The notes beneath the pieces were generated by a model. It was not told the origin of the DNA, did no database searches, and saw only the letters and a program-made list of their open reading frames with translations. A stretch of DNA of 64,000 nt from Vibrio sp. DW001 (GTDB lineage: Bacteria; Pseudomonadota; Gammaproteobacteria; Enterobacterales; Vibrionaceae). The position numbers and the translations under genes were made by a program. Position 1 is the stretch's first letter; every line of letters begins with the position of its first letter. Positions 52,347 through 60,457 of this stretch are shown in pieces. The stretch spans positions 2,046,001 to 2,110,000 of the forward strand of contig NZ_CP091975.1 in the NCBI RefSeq assembly GCF_029016285.1, written 5' to 3'.

Positions 52347-53714
52347 ATGCTTAGACAAGTCCATCGGGGAAGTCTATTGCACTTCCCTAAAAGTAGTATC
52401 GATCCAGCCAAAAACTATCAATACTTTAATGACGGTGTATTAGTGATACAAGAGGGGAAGATCGTCCATGTCGGTGAGGCCGAAACGTTTTTCAAACTAC
52501 CCGAGAATCAACAGCTACTCAATTATGGTGGGGTAGATCTGCACAAGGGATTAATCATTCCCGGAATGATCGACGGCCATGTACATCTGCCGCAAATTGA
52601 GATGATAGCCAGCTACGGCAAACAGCTCTTAGATTGGTTGAATGAGTACACCTTCCCTACCGAGAAAAAGTTTGCCGAAGTGGAGTATTGCTATCGACAA
52701 TCACGGTTCTTTTTAGAACAGTTGCTTTCTCACGGAACTACGACCGCGAGCGTATTTGCAACGGTCCACCCACACTCCGTTGATGCTTTTTTTGTCGCGG
52801 CTGAAGAGTTAGATGCAAGGATGATCTGCGGAAAAGTCATGATGGATAGAAACTGTCCTGATTACCTGCAAGATACGCCTGAATCCGCTTATTACGATAG
52901 TAAGGTACTCATAGAGAGATGGCACGGGAATGGCCGAGCCATGTACGCGATCACGCCTAGATTTGCACCAACAAGCTCACCGGAGCAGCTTAAAAAAGCG
53001 GGACAACTTGCCGAAGAACACCCAGACACCTTTATTCAGACTCACCTAAGTGAAAATCGGTCTGAAATAGAGTGGATAAAATCACTCTACCCAAAACACA
53101 AAGATTATCTCGATATTTATCAAAGCTTCGGCCTAGCTCGTGACCGTTCACTATTCGGTCACTGTCTCCACCTGCAAAATCGCGAGTATAAAGCGTTAGC
53201 AGAATCAGGGGCTACCATCACCTTTTGCCCCTCTTCTAATCTATTCCTTGGTAGCGGTTTATTCGATTACCAAAAAGCAAAAGACCACAATATCCCAATA
53301 TCCATAGCCAGTGATATTGGCGCAGGGACAAGCCTAAGCTTATTCGCCAATCAGTCGGACGCCTACAAAATTTGTCAGTTGCAAGGCATTAGCTTAGACC
53401 CATTTGAATCTTTATATCGCTGTACACAGGGTGCGGCCGATGCCATGGGCATATCCCATCTTGTTGGCAATCTTAATCCCGGAACCGAAGCCGATTTTAT
53501 CGAACTGGATATCAAAGCTTCGCCCATTCTTCATCAGCGCTTGGTGCGCTGCAATGATCTATCCGAGCAACTGTTTGCTATCTCAATGCTAAGTGATGAA
53601 AGAGTCATCGCGGCTACCTATCTGAATGGAAAACTCGTCTACAAAAAAGGAAGTAAAATATGTGGCCACAACTCTACGAGTGGATTGCGTTATTTATCAA
53701 ATGGTTCCACGTAA
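52347..53714 (+). CDS. guaD: Guanine deaminase
   Basis: 455 residues of the amidohydrolase superfamily. Zinc ligands: GMIDGHVHLPQ, FIQTHLSEN, GHCLHLQN and ASDIGAGTSLSLF. Converts guanine to xanthine and NH3, feeding XdhAB. ATG 52347 has AGGGGA 6-7 nt upstream; the in-frame ATG at 52257 lies inside uraH and is rejected. Its end overlaps the puuD start by 55 bases. Same unit as xdh, uraD and uraH. Confidence 0.95.
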   Translation: MLRQVHRGSLLHFPKSSIDPAKNYQYFNDGVLVIQEGKIVHVGEAETFFKLPENQQLLNYGGVDLHKGLIIPGMIDGHVHLPQIEMIASYGKQLLDWLNEYTFPTEKKFAEVEYCYRQSRFFLEQLLSHGTTTASVFATVHPHSVDAFFVAAEELDARMICGKVMMDRNCPDYLQDTPESAYYDSKVLIERWHGNGRAMYAITPRFAPTSSPEQLKKAGQLAEEHPDTFIQTHLSENRSEIEWIKSLYPKHKDYLDIYQSFGLARDRSLFGHCLHLQNREYKALAESGATITFCPSSNLFLGSGLFDYQKAKDHNIPISIASDIGAGTSLSLFANQSDAYKICQLQGISLDPFESLYRCTQGAADAMGISHLVGNLNPGTEADFIELDIKASPILHQRLVRCNDLSEQLFAISMLSDERVIAATYLNGKLVYKKGSKICGHNSTSGLRYLSNGST

Positions 53715-54874
53715 TCAGTGGCATTGCATGGATAGGGGCAAGCTTCTATTTTACGTGGTTGGATAATAGCTTAGAGATACCACCAAAATGGAAAATGGAC
53801 AAAGGTATTAAGGGCGGTTTATGGGCCGTACATGGTGGCGGTTTCTACGAGGTAACAAAATACCAAGTCGGTCCAGAAAAAATGCCAGACAATCTACATT
53901 GGTTTAAATGGGAAGCCTACACCACATGGGTGACTGGATCCGTATTGATGATCTGGATGTATTACCTTAATGCGCAGGCCTACCTTATTGACCCAAGGGT
54001 GATGACCCTTTCCACGACAGCAGCCATTAGCTTAGGGGTTGGGACTATTTTGGCGGGAGTGGTCTGTTATGAAGTGTTATTACGTTCTCCATTAGCCAAT
54101 AATCGAACGCGCTTTGTTGTTTCTCTTACCGTTGCAGGTGGGGTGTTTTTCTTCGCCTTCACTGAATTCTTTAGTGGACGTGGTGCCTTTATCCATATGG
54201 GAGCGCTAATAGGCTCGATTATGGTGAATAACGTCTGGCATAAGATCATCCCCGGTCAGCGAAAAATGGTGGCACAGGTCGCCGCGGGCGAACCCGTCGA
54301 CCCTACTCCAGGTTTAGAAGGTAAAAGACGTTCGATTCACAATAATTACCTTACTCTACCCGTTATCTTCTTAATGATAAGTAACCATTACCCAATGGTC
54401 TATCAGCACGAATTTAACTGGTTGGTTGCCCTGCTAATCATGATAATCAGTGCATGGATTCGACACTACTTCAATCTAAAACACACCGGTAAAAACAAAC
54501 CAAGTGTTCTGATTACCGGCATTGCAGCCATGTGTCTGCTCTCGGTGCTTATCAGTATCCCTCCTGTTACGTCTAAGGTGACAGCGGCAGAAGGACAAGT
54601 AAGTGAAGTAACCTCGCTGACGACAGTGCAAGGTTCAGCAAAAGCGATTATTTCGTTGCGCTGTGTGAGTTGCCACAGCAGCAACCCAACCGATGATGTT
54701 TTTGTTGTCGCGCCATCTGGCGTCGTCTTTGATAACTGGCAAGATATTGAACGTTGGATACCAAGGATTTTAGCGCGTTCAGTCGACACCGCTGATATGC
54801 CATTTTTAAATAAAACCGGCATGACAGATGAAGAGAGAAGCCGACTTAAGCAGCTGCTAAACCAATCTAAGTAG
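53660..54874 (+). CDS. puuD: Membrane urate oxidase (urate hydroxylase) with cytochrome c tail
   Basis: 404 residues. About eight membrane helices with the PuuD motifs SGIAWIGASFYFTWLDNSL and HGGGFYEVTKYQVGP, then a C-terminal cytochrome c domain with haem motif CVSCH at residues 335-339. PuuD oxidises urate to 5-hydroxyisourate and passes electrons to the respiratory chain, without the H2O2 made by uricase. A clear AAAAAAGGAAG lies before the ATG. Last gene of the xdh-uraDH-guaD-puuD operon. Confidence 0.93.
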   Translation: MWPQLYEWIALFIKWFHVISGIAWIGASFYFTWLDNSLEIPPKWKMDKGIKGGLWAVHGGGFYEVTKYQVGPEKMPDNLHWFKWEAYTTWVTGSVLMIWMYYLNAQAYLIDPRVMTLSTTAAISLGVGTILAGVVCYEVLLRSPLANNRTRFVVSLTVAGGVFFFAFTEFFSGRGAFIHMGALIGSIMVNNVWHKIIPGQRKMVAQVAAGEPVDPTPGLEGKRRSIHNNYLTLPVIFLMISNHYPMVYQHEFNWLVALLIMIISAWIRHYFNLKHTGKNKPSVLITGIAAMCLLSVLISIPPVTSKVTAAEGQVSEVTSLTTVQGSAKAIISLRCVSCHSSNPTDDVFVVAPSGVVFDNWQDIERWIPRILARSVDTADMPFLNKTGMTDEERSRLKQLLNQSK

Positions 54875-54903
54875 GTTCAATACGGACATTAATCGAGACG
54901 TAA

Positions 54904-55773
54904 TCATGTGCAAATAAGTGTGTCGATAAATTGTTGTCTCACTGGATCTTGATAGCTGTTATTCCAGATTAAACCTACATCCCATTTTGAGCTGGGGCCA
55001 CTTAATGGGATATATCTGATCTGTGGTTGGCTCAATAATTTAGCGCTGGCTGGGATAACAGTATATCCCAACCTTGCTGAGACAAGAGACAGAAGTGTTA
55101 AAATGTCGTCAGACTCTTGTTCCACATTCAATTGCAATTGATTGTCGCGAAGAAACGAATCTATTTGCCCGCTCAGCCCCTGACCTCTAGATGGGGTAAG
55201 TCGCATATAATTCAATTGGTAAAGTGATTTCCAGCTATCCTTACTGTCTATTAATTCGCCTTCATGTACAGCCACGACTAATTGATCCGAAAAAAGCCGA
55301 ATACTTTTTAAGGGAGGATTAACAGGCAGTCGATTAAAGCTTAGCTGAAGCTCGCCACTCAGAAGCAGTTTAGTCTGATGGTGCGACGGTATATCATTCA
55401 ATGTGATATGCACATCCGGATAGTTCTGTTTAAAAGTAGAAATATATTTAGGTGCTTGGTGGTAGGTAGAGATCCCAAAACCGATACCTAAATGCCCTTT
55501 CGTACCGTCTGTAACCGATCTTGTTAGCCCTTCAAAAGCTTTAAAGCTTGCAACCAATCGTTTTGCTTCCGGAAGAATCGTTTTACCCACTTGAGTTAAG
55601 CTCGCGCCACTTCTGCCTCGTTCGAACAATATTGAGTTTATGTCGTTTTCTAGACGCTGAATTTTCTTAGTTAGTGCCGACTGAGTGATAAATAGTTGCT
55701 CGGAAGCCATCCGGTAGTTGCCCGATTTAGCTAGCTGACAAAATGCGCGCAGTTGATCTACATCCATTCCCAT
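54904..55773 (-). CDS. LysR-family transcriptional regulator
   Basis: 289 residues. HTH MASEQLFITQSALTKKIQRLEND near 21-43 in short view (LFITQSALTKKIQ), effector domain about 90-285. It is divergent from the small gene and HAD gene (88 bases between), so these are the likelier targets; the purine operon on its other side is convergent. Start may be ATG 55773 or 55767; the second has GGGA just before it. Confidence 0.88.
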   Translation of the reverse strand: MGMDVDQLRAFCQLAKSGNYRMASEQLFITQSALTKKIQRLENDINSILFERGRSGASLTQVGKTILPEAKRLVASFKAFEGLTRSVTDGTKGHLGIGFGISTYHQAPKYISTFKQNYPDVHITLNDIPSHHQTKLLLSGELQLSFNRLPVNPPLKSIRLFSDQLVVAVHEGELIDSKDSWKSLYQLNYMRLTPSRGQGLSGQIDSFLRDNQLQLNVEQESDDILTLLSLVSARLGYTVIPASAKLLSQPQIRYIPLSGPSSKWDVGLIWNNSYQDPVRQQFIDTLICT

Positions 55774-55860
55774 TACTCATGCATTATTGAATTTAATTCA
55801 TTATATGGAATGTTTAAATAAGGTTAAAGTTGTTTCACAACCTAATGGAGAATAACTACT

Positions 55861-56100
55861 ATGAGTAAATCCACATTTGCACTGCTATCAGCAAGAGGGC
55901 TGGTTATTGCGCAAAATTTAGAGGACGACGAAGCGGGAGCGGTTATTTGCTCAATGATGAAAGATAAAGCCATCATATTACCCTTTATTTGCCACGCAGA
56001 AGACAGTAGAGAGGCGCTTGATATTTACAATGACAAAGTAAAAGGTAATCTCGATCTTTTTACGATTTTCTTAGGTAAAGAGGCGTTCGATGTCCGCTAA
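55861..56100 (+). CDS. Small hypothetical protein, HAD-coupled
   Basis: 79 residues, soluble, no signal peptide. The sequence SARGLVIAQNLEDDEAGAVI and later DSREALDIYNDKVKG suggest a small alpha/beta domain. GGAG lies 10 bases before the ATG. Its end overlaps the start of the HAD phosphatase gene by 11 bases, so the two are coupled. No family recognised. Confidence 0.6.
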   Translation: MSKSTFALLSARGLVIAQNLEDDEAGAVICSMMKDKAIILPFICHAEDSREALDIYNDKVKGNLDLFTIFLGKEAFDVR

Positions 56101-56740
56101 AATTGAAGCTGCACTGTTCGATATGGATGGGACGTTGATTGATTCCAAACCCATTATTGAACAGGCATGGCGTTGTGTAGCGCAAGAATATGGCATTGAG
56201 TTAAATAGGGCCACCATTGAGCAACATGTTCATGGTAGAAGTGGCAACTATACTCGTGATTTTTTATTCAAACACTTATCTATCAAAGAAAGGCATATAG
56301 CCAAGGGCAAAGTAGACGCGATCGAGGAGACATCCAAACCACGTCTTATAAATGGTGTAATAAACACTTTGACTATGCTGCGTGAAAAAGGAATAAAACT
56401 CGCCCTTGTCACCGCCAGTTGGGACAGTCGCATTGAATTTATTTTGTCTTTGCACGGCCTCCACCACTATTTTGATTGTGTGGTGTCCCGTAGTGATGTG
56501 AAACACGGAAAACCGCATCCAGAGTCTTTTTTACTTGCATCCAAAAGATTACATTGCAATATCCAAAACTGTGTTGTGTTTGAAGATTCGTTAAGTGGTT
56601 TGGAATCTGGCATTCAAAGTGGCGCAAAATGCATTGCAATTGGTCACCTAGATTACAGCGAAAAACCGGTCCATTCCACGTACCTTGATTTTAAAGCACT
56701 GTTGAATGACCAACAGAACACCTTATTTAATCCACCTTAA
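56090..56740 (+). CDS. HAD-family phosphatase (beta-phosphoglucomutase/sugar-phosphatase-like)
   Basis: 216 residues. HAD motif I FDMDGTLIDS, motif II LVTASWDSR, motif III Lys in KHGKPHPESFLL and motif IV FEDSLSGLESG. A helical cap is inserted after motif I. Members hydrolyse sugar phosphates or isomerise beta-phosphoglucose; substrate unknown. AGAGG precedes the ATG. Convergent with the following membrane gene (14-base overlap of coding ends). Confidence 0.9.
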   Translation: MSAKIEAALFDMDGTLIDSKPIIEQAWRCVAQEYGIELNRATIEQHVHGRSGNYTRDFLFKHLSIKERHIAKGKVDAIEETSKPRLINGVINTLTMLREKGIKLALVTASWDSRIEFILSLHGLHHYFDCVVSRSDVKHGKPHPESFLLASKRLHCNIQNCVVFEDSLSGLESGIQSGAKCIAIGHLDYSEKPVHSTYLDFKALLNDQQNTLFNPP

Positions 56741-57218
56741 CGGGTTTGTCTGTGTCCATATACACCCATACCATGCGATCCACGAACCATGCTTTACATA
56801 AGATAATCCAAATATTGCCGATGATTAACACCCAAACATCTAACGAGTAAAGACCATAAAGAAATGGAACCATGCCCAGCGCAGAAAGCAATTGAAGGAC
56901 ATTCGCCGCCTCCTGATGATGTGTTGGGATGGCGTGCACAGCACGATTCAAATATATGCGTTCACCAAATGTTCCCCTCGATGCCCAATTATCTGTCTGT
57001 TTTGGTGCTTTAAATAACCTAGGATTTAACCATACCCAGATAAGTGAGATCAGTACCAATAGCCAACTGTATGATCCAATCCAATGCTGTGAATAAAAAG
57101 AAATTGAAATGAGCGGTAGAAGAGTAAATCGAGTATAGACACTCCATGGATTAGAATGCTTAGCCCAACTATCGTCGTCCATCTTCATTAATTGCTCTGA
57201 TAACTTAGTAAAATCCAT
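56727..57218 (-). CDS. Membrane protein, DUF6653-like
   Basis: 163 residues with about four short membrane helices (near 30-48, 50-66, 108-123 and 125-146). The motif KHSNPWSVYTRFTLLP at the N-terminus and NPRLFKAPKQTDNWASRGTFGER in the middle resemble DUF6653. No function is known for it. It follows the phosphotransferase gene (57242) by 23 bases on the same strand and may be the last gene of that small operon. Confidence 0.65.
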   Translation of the reverse strand: MDFTKLSEQLMKMDDDSWAKHSNPWSVYTRFTLLPLISISFYSQHWIGSYSWLLVLISLIWVWLNPRLFKAPKQTDNWASRGTFGERIYLNRAVHAIPTHHQEAANVLQLLSALGMVPFLYGLYSLDVWVLIIGNIWIILCKAWFVDRMVWVYMDTDKPVKVD

Positions 57219-57241
57219 CGTACTTTTACCTCAACCTATTC

Positions 57242-58078
57242 TTAACGTAATCGGTTATGTCTCTTCAATTCATTATTTATAATTGCTTTAAGTGCCTCAG
57301 TCTCTCCACTGAAGTTCTCAGACAATCTCGCCGCAGCAACAACCGCTAACCATGCTCTGAATTCATTCCTGTCCAACGTGTTATTTTTTCGGTAATGGTA
57401 GATATATTGACGACAGATAATGAACTTGAAAAACTTATCCATCGCTTGTTTTACTTTAGACGCGTCAGAGTGCCTACTGAGTGAGATAAGAAGATAGGTC
57501 CGAGCGACATCCGCTAATGGGTTACCCACGTCAGCGTCTGCCCAGTCCAAAACCACGACATGAGTCATGCTTTGCATCAGATTCCCTGGATGGAAATCGT
57601 TGTGACACAGATGCGATTTCGTCGGTAAAGACAACAATAAGACCAGTAGTTTATCTTTCACTTCTTGCGAAAGTAGGTTCTTTTCTAAAATTTTTCCTTT
57701 AAGCCGAACCCCTTGCGATATTAAACCATCTTGCACCGTTTTCTGGTGAATTTCGCTGTGGGCATTCGCCAATAATTCTCCTAACCGAAATACAGTCGAT
57801 GGCGATTTCTCAATAATACTTAGTATTGACTCCCCTTCTATCAGGTCCATTTTTAGCGCAAATTTCCCATTCACTGTTGTGATACCGGCAATAGTTGGAA
57901 CGGGTAAACGTAACGCACTCGCTTTTTTAGTTGCCTCGAACTCATACGCGATCGTTTGATAAGAAACGTCGGATTTAAATGCTTTATAAACGGAATCAAG
58001 ACCATCATAAAATACGTCAGCTTGATTTCCACTTCCTATTAGACTCATATGATGCAAATCGATTTTTTCTTCCAACAT
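57242..58078 (-). CDS. Phosphotransferase, aminoglycoside/choline-kinase fold
   Basis: 278 residues. The nucleotide-binding start is SLIGSGNQADVFYDG, the catalytic loop CHNDFHPGNLM and the metal loop VVLDWADADVGNPLADVA, the hallmarks of APH/choline kinases. ATG 58078 has TAGGTGA 7 nt upstream; ATG 58099 overlaps the acetyltransferase end. Substrate unknown: a small amine or sugar, or an antibiotic. It lies in a chain of overlapping genes with a GNAT acetyltransferase and a methyltransferase. Confidence 0.85.
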   Translation of the reverse strand: MLEEKIDLHHMSLIGSGNQADVFYDGLDSVYKAFKSDVSYQTIAYEFEATKKASALRLPVPTIAGITTVNGKFALKMDLIEGESILSIIEKSPSTVFRLGELLANAHSEIHQKTVQDGLISQGVRLKGKILEKNLLSQEVKDKLLVLLLSLPTKSHLCHNDFHPGNLMQSMTHVVVLDWADADVGNPLADVARTYLLISLSRHSDASKVKQAMDKFFKFIICRQYIYHYRKNNTLDRNEFRAWLAVVAAARLSENFSGETEALKAIINNELKRHNRLR

Positions 58079-58089
58079 TTTATTTTCAC

Positions 58090-58515
58090 CTAACGACATC
58101 GCTTAAATAAGAATATTTTGTCGACGCCGAGGACTGGAAAATCGCGGAATCTCCCCGTTTCTAAAAAACCTAATTTCTTATAAAATTGCGAAGCCTGAAA
58201 TGTATACGTATCGAGATAAATTCCATTGACGTTTCGATTTTTCCCTTCTTGCTCAACCATTTTTATTATCTTCTCGCCCCAACCTTTTCCTCTAACGCTT
58301 TCTGATAACCAAAAATAATCGAGATACAAACACTGACCTAAAACTCTTACTGTGACGCCGCCATATAACTTACCAGTATCACTACGCAAAAATAACGCGA
58401 AACTGGCGTCCTGAACAAATGGTAAGTGAGTCCTATTAAACGCCGACAGCCCTTCATGAATGGTGTCAACTTCAGATTTATCAGGCGCGCTATTCAACTC
58501 AATAACTAAAGACAA
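58090..58515 (-). CDS. GNAT-family N-acetyltransferase
   Basis: 141 residues of GNAT fold with the acetyl-CoA loop LSESVRGKGWGEKII and the C-terminal FYKKLGFLETG. Overlaps the methyltransferase end by 10 bases upstream. Substrate unknown; the small single-domain form is similar to many uncharacterised GNATs that modify small amines. Confidence 0.88.
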   Translation of the reverse strand: MSLVIELNSAPDKSEVDTIHEGLSAFNRTHLPFVQDASFALFLRSDTGKLYGGVTVRVLGQCLYLDYFWLSESVRGKGWGEKIIKMVEQEGKNRNVNGIYLDTYTFQASQFYKKLGFLETGRFRDFPVLGVDKIFLFKRCR

Positions 58516-59285
58516 ATCTGTTTTCTTGCCTTAATGGAATAAACTAATGGTATCGGTTGACCGTTGCACAACTTCTTAAATCCACGATCTCCATCTTTTT
58601 CCATTTCGGAAAAACAATTGTACGGGCTGTATGGGAACTCGTTCACGCTATCAACACTCAGACCCGCTCCAATTAGTGCATTGACGACTTCGCTTATAGG
58701 GTGAGGCCAGGTCATCATTACCGACGTTTCTCCGGTACAGTTTTCAGTATACGTTCCTTCGTCATCAACATCGGCTTCGTTCGATGGGAAATAAGAGTAA
58801 CCCGAAAGAACATCATTGAAGTTATGAAACTCCACAAGGTTAAGTTGACCGCCTTCTTTTAATGAACTCGAAACCAAATCGGCCCAACGACGTAAATCCG
58901 GTAACCAACACAAGGCCCCGTATGAAACGAAAACGACATCGAATAATTGATCATTTGTGTCTGCGAAACTGTAGATATCATCACAGACAAAGTGAGTGGA
59001 TAAGCCTAGCTTATCAGAAAGACGCTTAGCCACATTTATCGCCTCGGAAGAGATATCTACACCCGTAACCTTCGCGCCTAGTCTTGCCCATGACAGTGTA
59101 TCTTGACCAAAATGGCACTGGAGATGGAGTAATGCCTTACCGTTAACGTCGCCGACTTCGTCAAGTTCAATTTGATTCAACGAATTTCTTCCGCTCAGAA
59201 AGCCTTCTACATCATAGAACTTTGAGTCTACGTGAACTTTTGTTCGTTTATCCCAAGCGTCTTTATTTACCTTTAAGTAATTCAT
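58506..59285 (-). CDS. Class I SAM-dependent methyltransferase
   Basis: 259 residues. Motif I is ALLHLQCHFGQDTLSWARLGAKVTG, in short view HLQCHFGQDTLSWARLG, followed by DISSEAINVAKRL (motif II-like) and VFVSYGALCWLPDL. Methyl acceptor unknown. First gene of the overlapping trio MTase, GNAT, phosphotransferase. Convergent with nothing; a 50-base gap separates it from the oxidoreductase gene. Confidence 0.88.
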   Translation of the reverse strand: MNYLKVNKDAWDKRTKVHVDSKFYDVEGFLSGRNSLNQIELDEVGDVNGKALLHLQCHFGQDTLSWARLGAKVTGVDISSEAINVAKRLSDKLGLSTHFVCDDIYSFADTNDQLFDVVFVSYGALCWLPDLRRWADLVSSSLKEGGQLNLVEFHNFNDVLSGYSYFPSNEADVDDEGTYTENCTGETSVMMTWPHPISEVVNALIGAGLSVDSVNEFPYSPYNCFSEMEKDGDRGFKKLCNGQPIPLVYSIKARKQICL

Positions 59286-59335
59286 TTTTAGCCCTATTCT
59301 TATATTTATCTCTGACCACCTGTTACGTAATCAAC

Positions 59336-60457
59336 CTAACAGATAACAGAAACACCCGAGTCAAACGAATTTTCAAAGTTAATAACAATCCGCCCTTTCG
59401 CTCGATGAGTCGTTAAATGACGTATCGCTTCTGAGATACTCCGTTGAGTAAAAGGAATAACCCTATCAATTGGCATTTTAATATTTTCATTGAGAAGGAC
59501 TTTGTAAGCCTGCTCAATAACATTCTTAGGATACTTCTCACCAAAAGTATACATCGGGCCACGGCGAACCCTTGTGCTGAGCATTCTTTTTCCAACATAA
59601 CCTAGGACACCAGCAAATTCTGACCAACTTAACTTCTCTTCACCTACGTACTGCATGGGGCCAACGATCGTTTCAAAAACACCATCATTTTTAAGTACCC
59701 TAAAGGCGCTTTTTTCTATGGATTTCCCACCTACACAATCGAACACGATGTCGTAACGAATGGCGTTATACTCAGCCAAGTCTGCAAAATCGTTAAGTGT
59801 ATAATCCACGACTTCATGTGCGCCTAATTGGCGGACATACCTTTCATTTTTTGCGCCGCAAACAGCCGTAATATGACAGTCTAAACTCTTTAAGTACTGT
59901 ACGATCATACTGCCAATGGCACCAGAAGCGCCAACGACAACACAGTCGGCTCCTCGACGGACCTTTGCAGCTTGTATTGATCCCCACGCGACACAGGCTC
60001 CCATAGTGGTCGCGGCGGCCTCAACGTGTGTTAATTTGTCTGGCTTTCTCATCACCATTTTCTGGTCAAGCACGCGATAATTCGCCCAAGATCCGCGTTC
60101 CATTTGTTCAGACGGGATAGCGATAACCTCATCACCAATCTTTACTTTTTTTACGCCAGACCCCACTTTTACAACCACACCGGATACCGAAGAACCCAAA
60201 ATACAGGGTTTCTCATCCGATATCGCTTTAGGGCCATAGAATCGACCTAAAGCCGTTCCTTGTGCCGCATAGATTTCGTCAATATGCATTGCTGAAGCAC
60301 AAAGCTTAACCAACACTTCTTGGTTGTTTGGTTGTGGAATCGGCACCTTTTTCATCGTGATATAGTCATGAACTCTGCCCACTACCGGAATATCCGTGAG
60401 GCATATAGCGTCCATCTTTTGCGTCGATGAGAAGTGATCATTCATAGGATAATTCAT
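59336..60457 (-). CDS. Zinc-independent quinone-oxidoreductase-like MDR protein
   Basis: 373 residues. N-terminal GroES-like fold (VLVKLCASAMHIDEIYAAQG) and Rossmann fold with GASGAIGSMIVQYLK. No structural-zinc cysteines are seen. Relatives reduce quinones or enones with NADPH. It starts at ATG 60457 inside the last bases of the RND pump gene (20-base overlap, AAGGA upstream) and so is translated with it. It may detoxify a pump substrate. Confidence 0.85.
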   Translation of the reverse strand: MNYPMNDHFSSTQKMDAICLTDIPVVGRVHDYITMKKVPIPQPNNQEVLVKLCASAMHIDEIYAAQGTALGRFYGPKAISDEKPCILGSSVSGVVVKVGSGVKKVKIGDEVIAIPSEQMERGSWANYRVLDQKMVMRKPDKLTHVEAAATTMGACVAWGSIQAAKVRRGADCVVVGASGAIGSMIVQYLKSLDCHITAVCGAKNERYVRQLGAHEVVDYTLNDFADLAEYNAIRYDIVFDCVGGKSIEKSAFRVLKNDGVFETIVGPMQYVGEEKLSWSEFAGVLGYVGKRMLSTRVRRGPMYTFGEKYPKNVIEQAYKVLLNENIKMPIDRVIPFTQRSISEAIRHLTTHRAKGRIVINFENSFDSGVSVIC

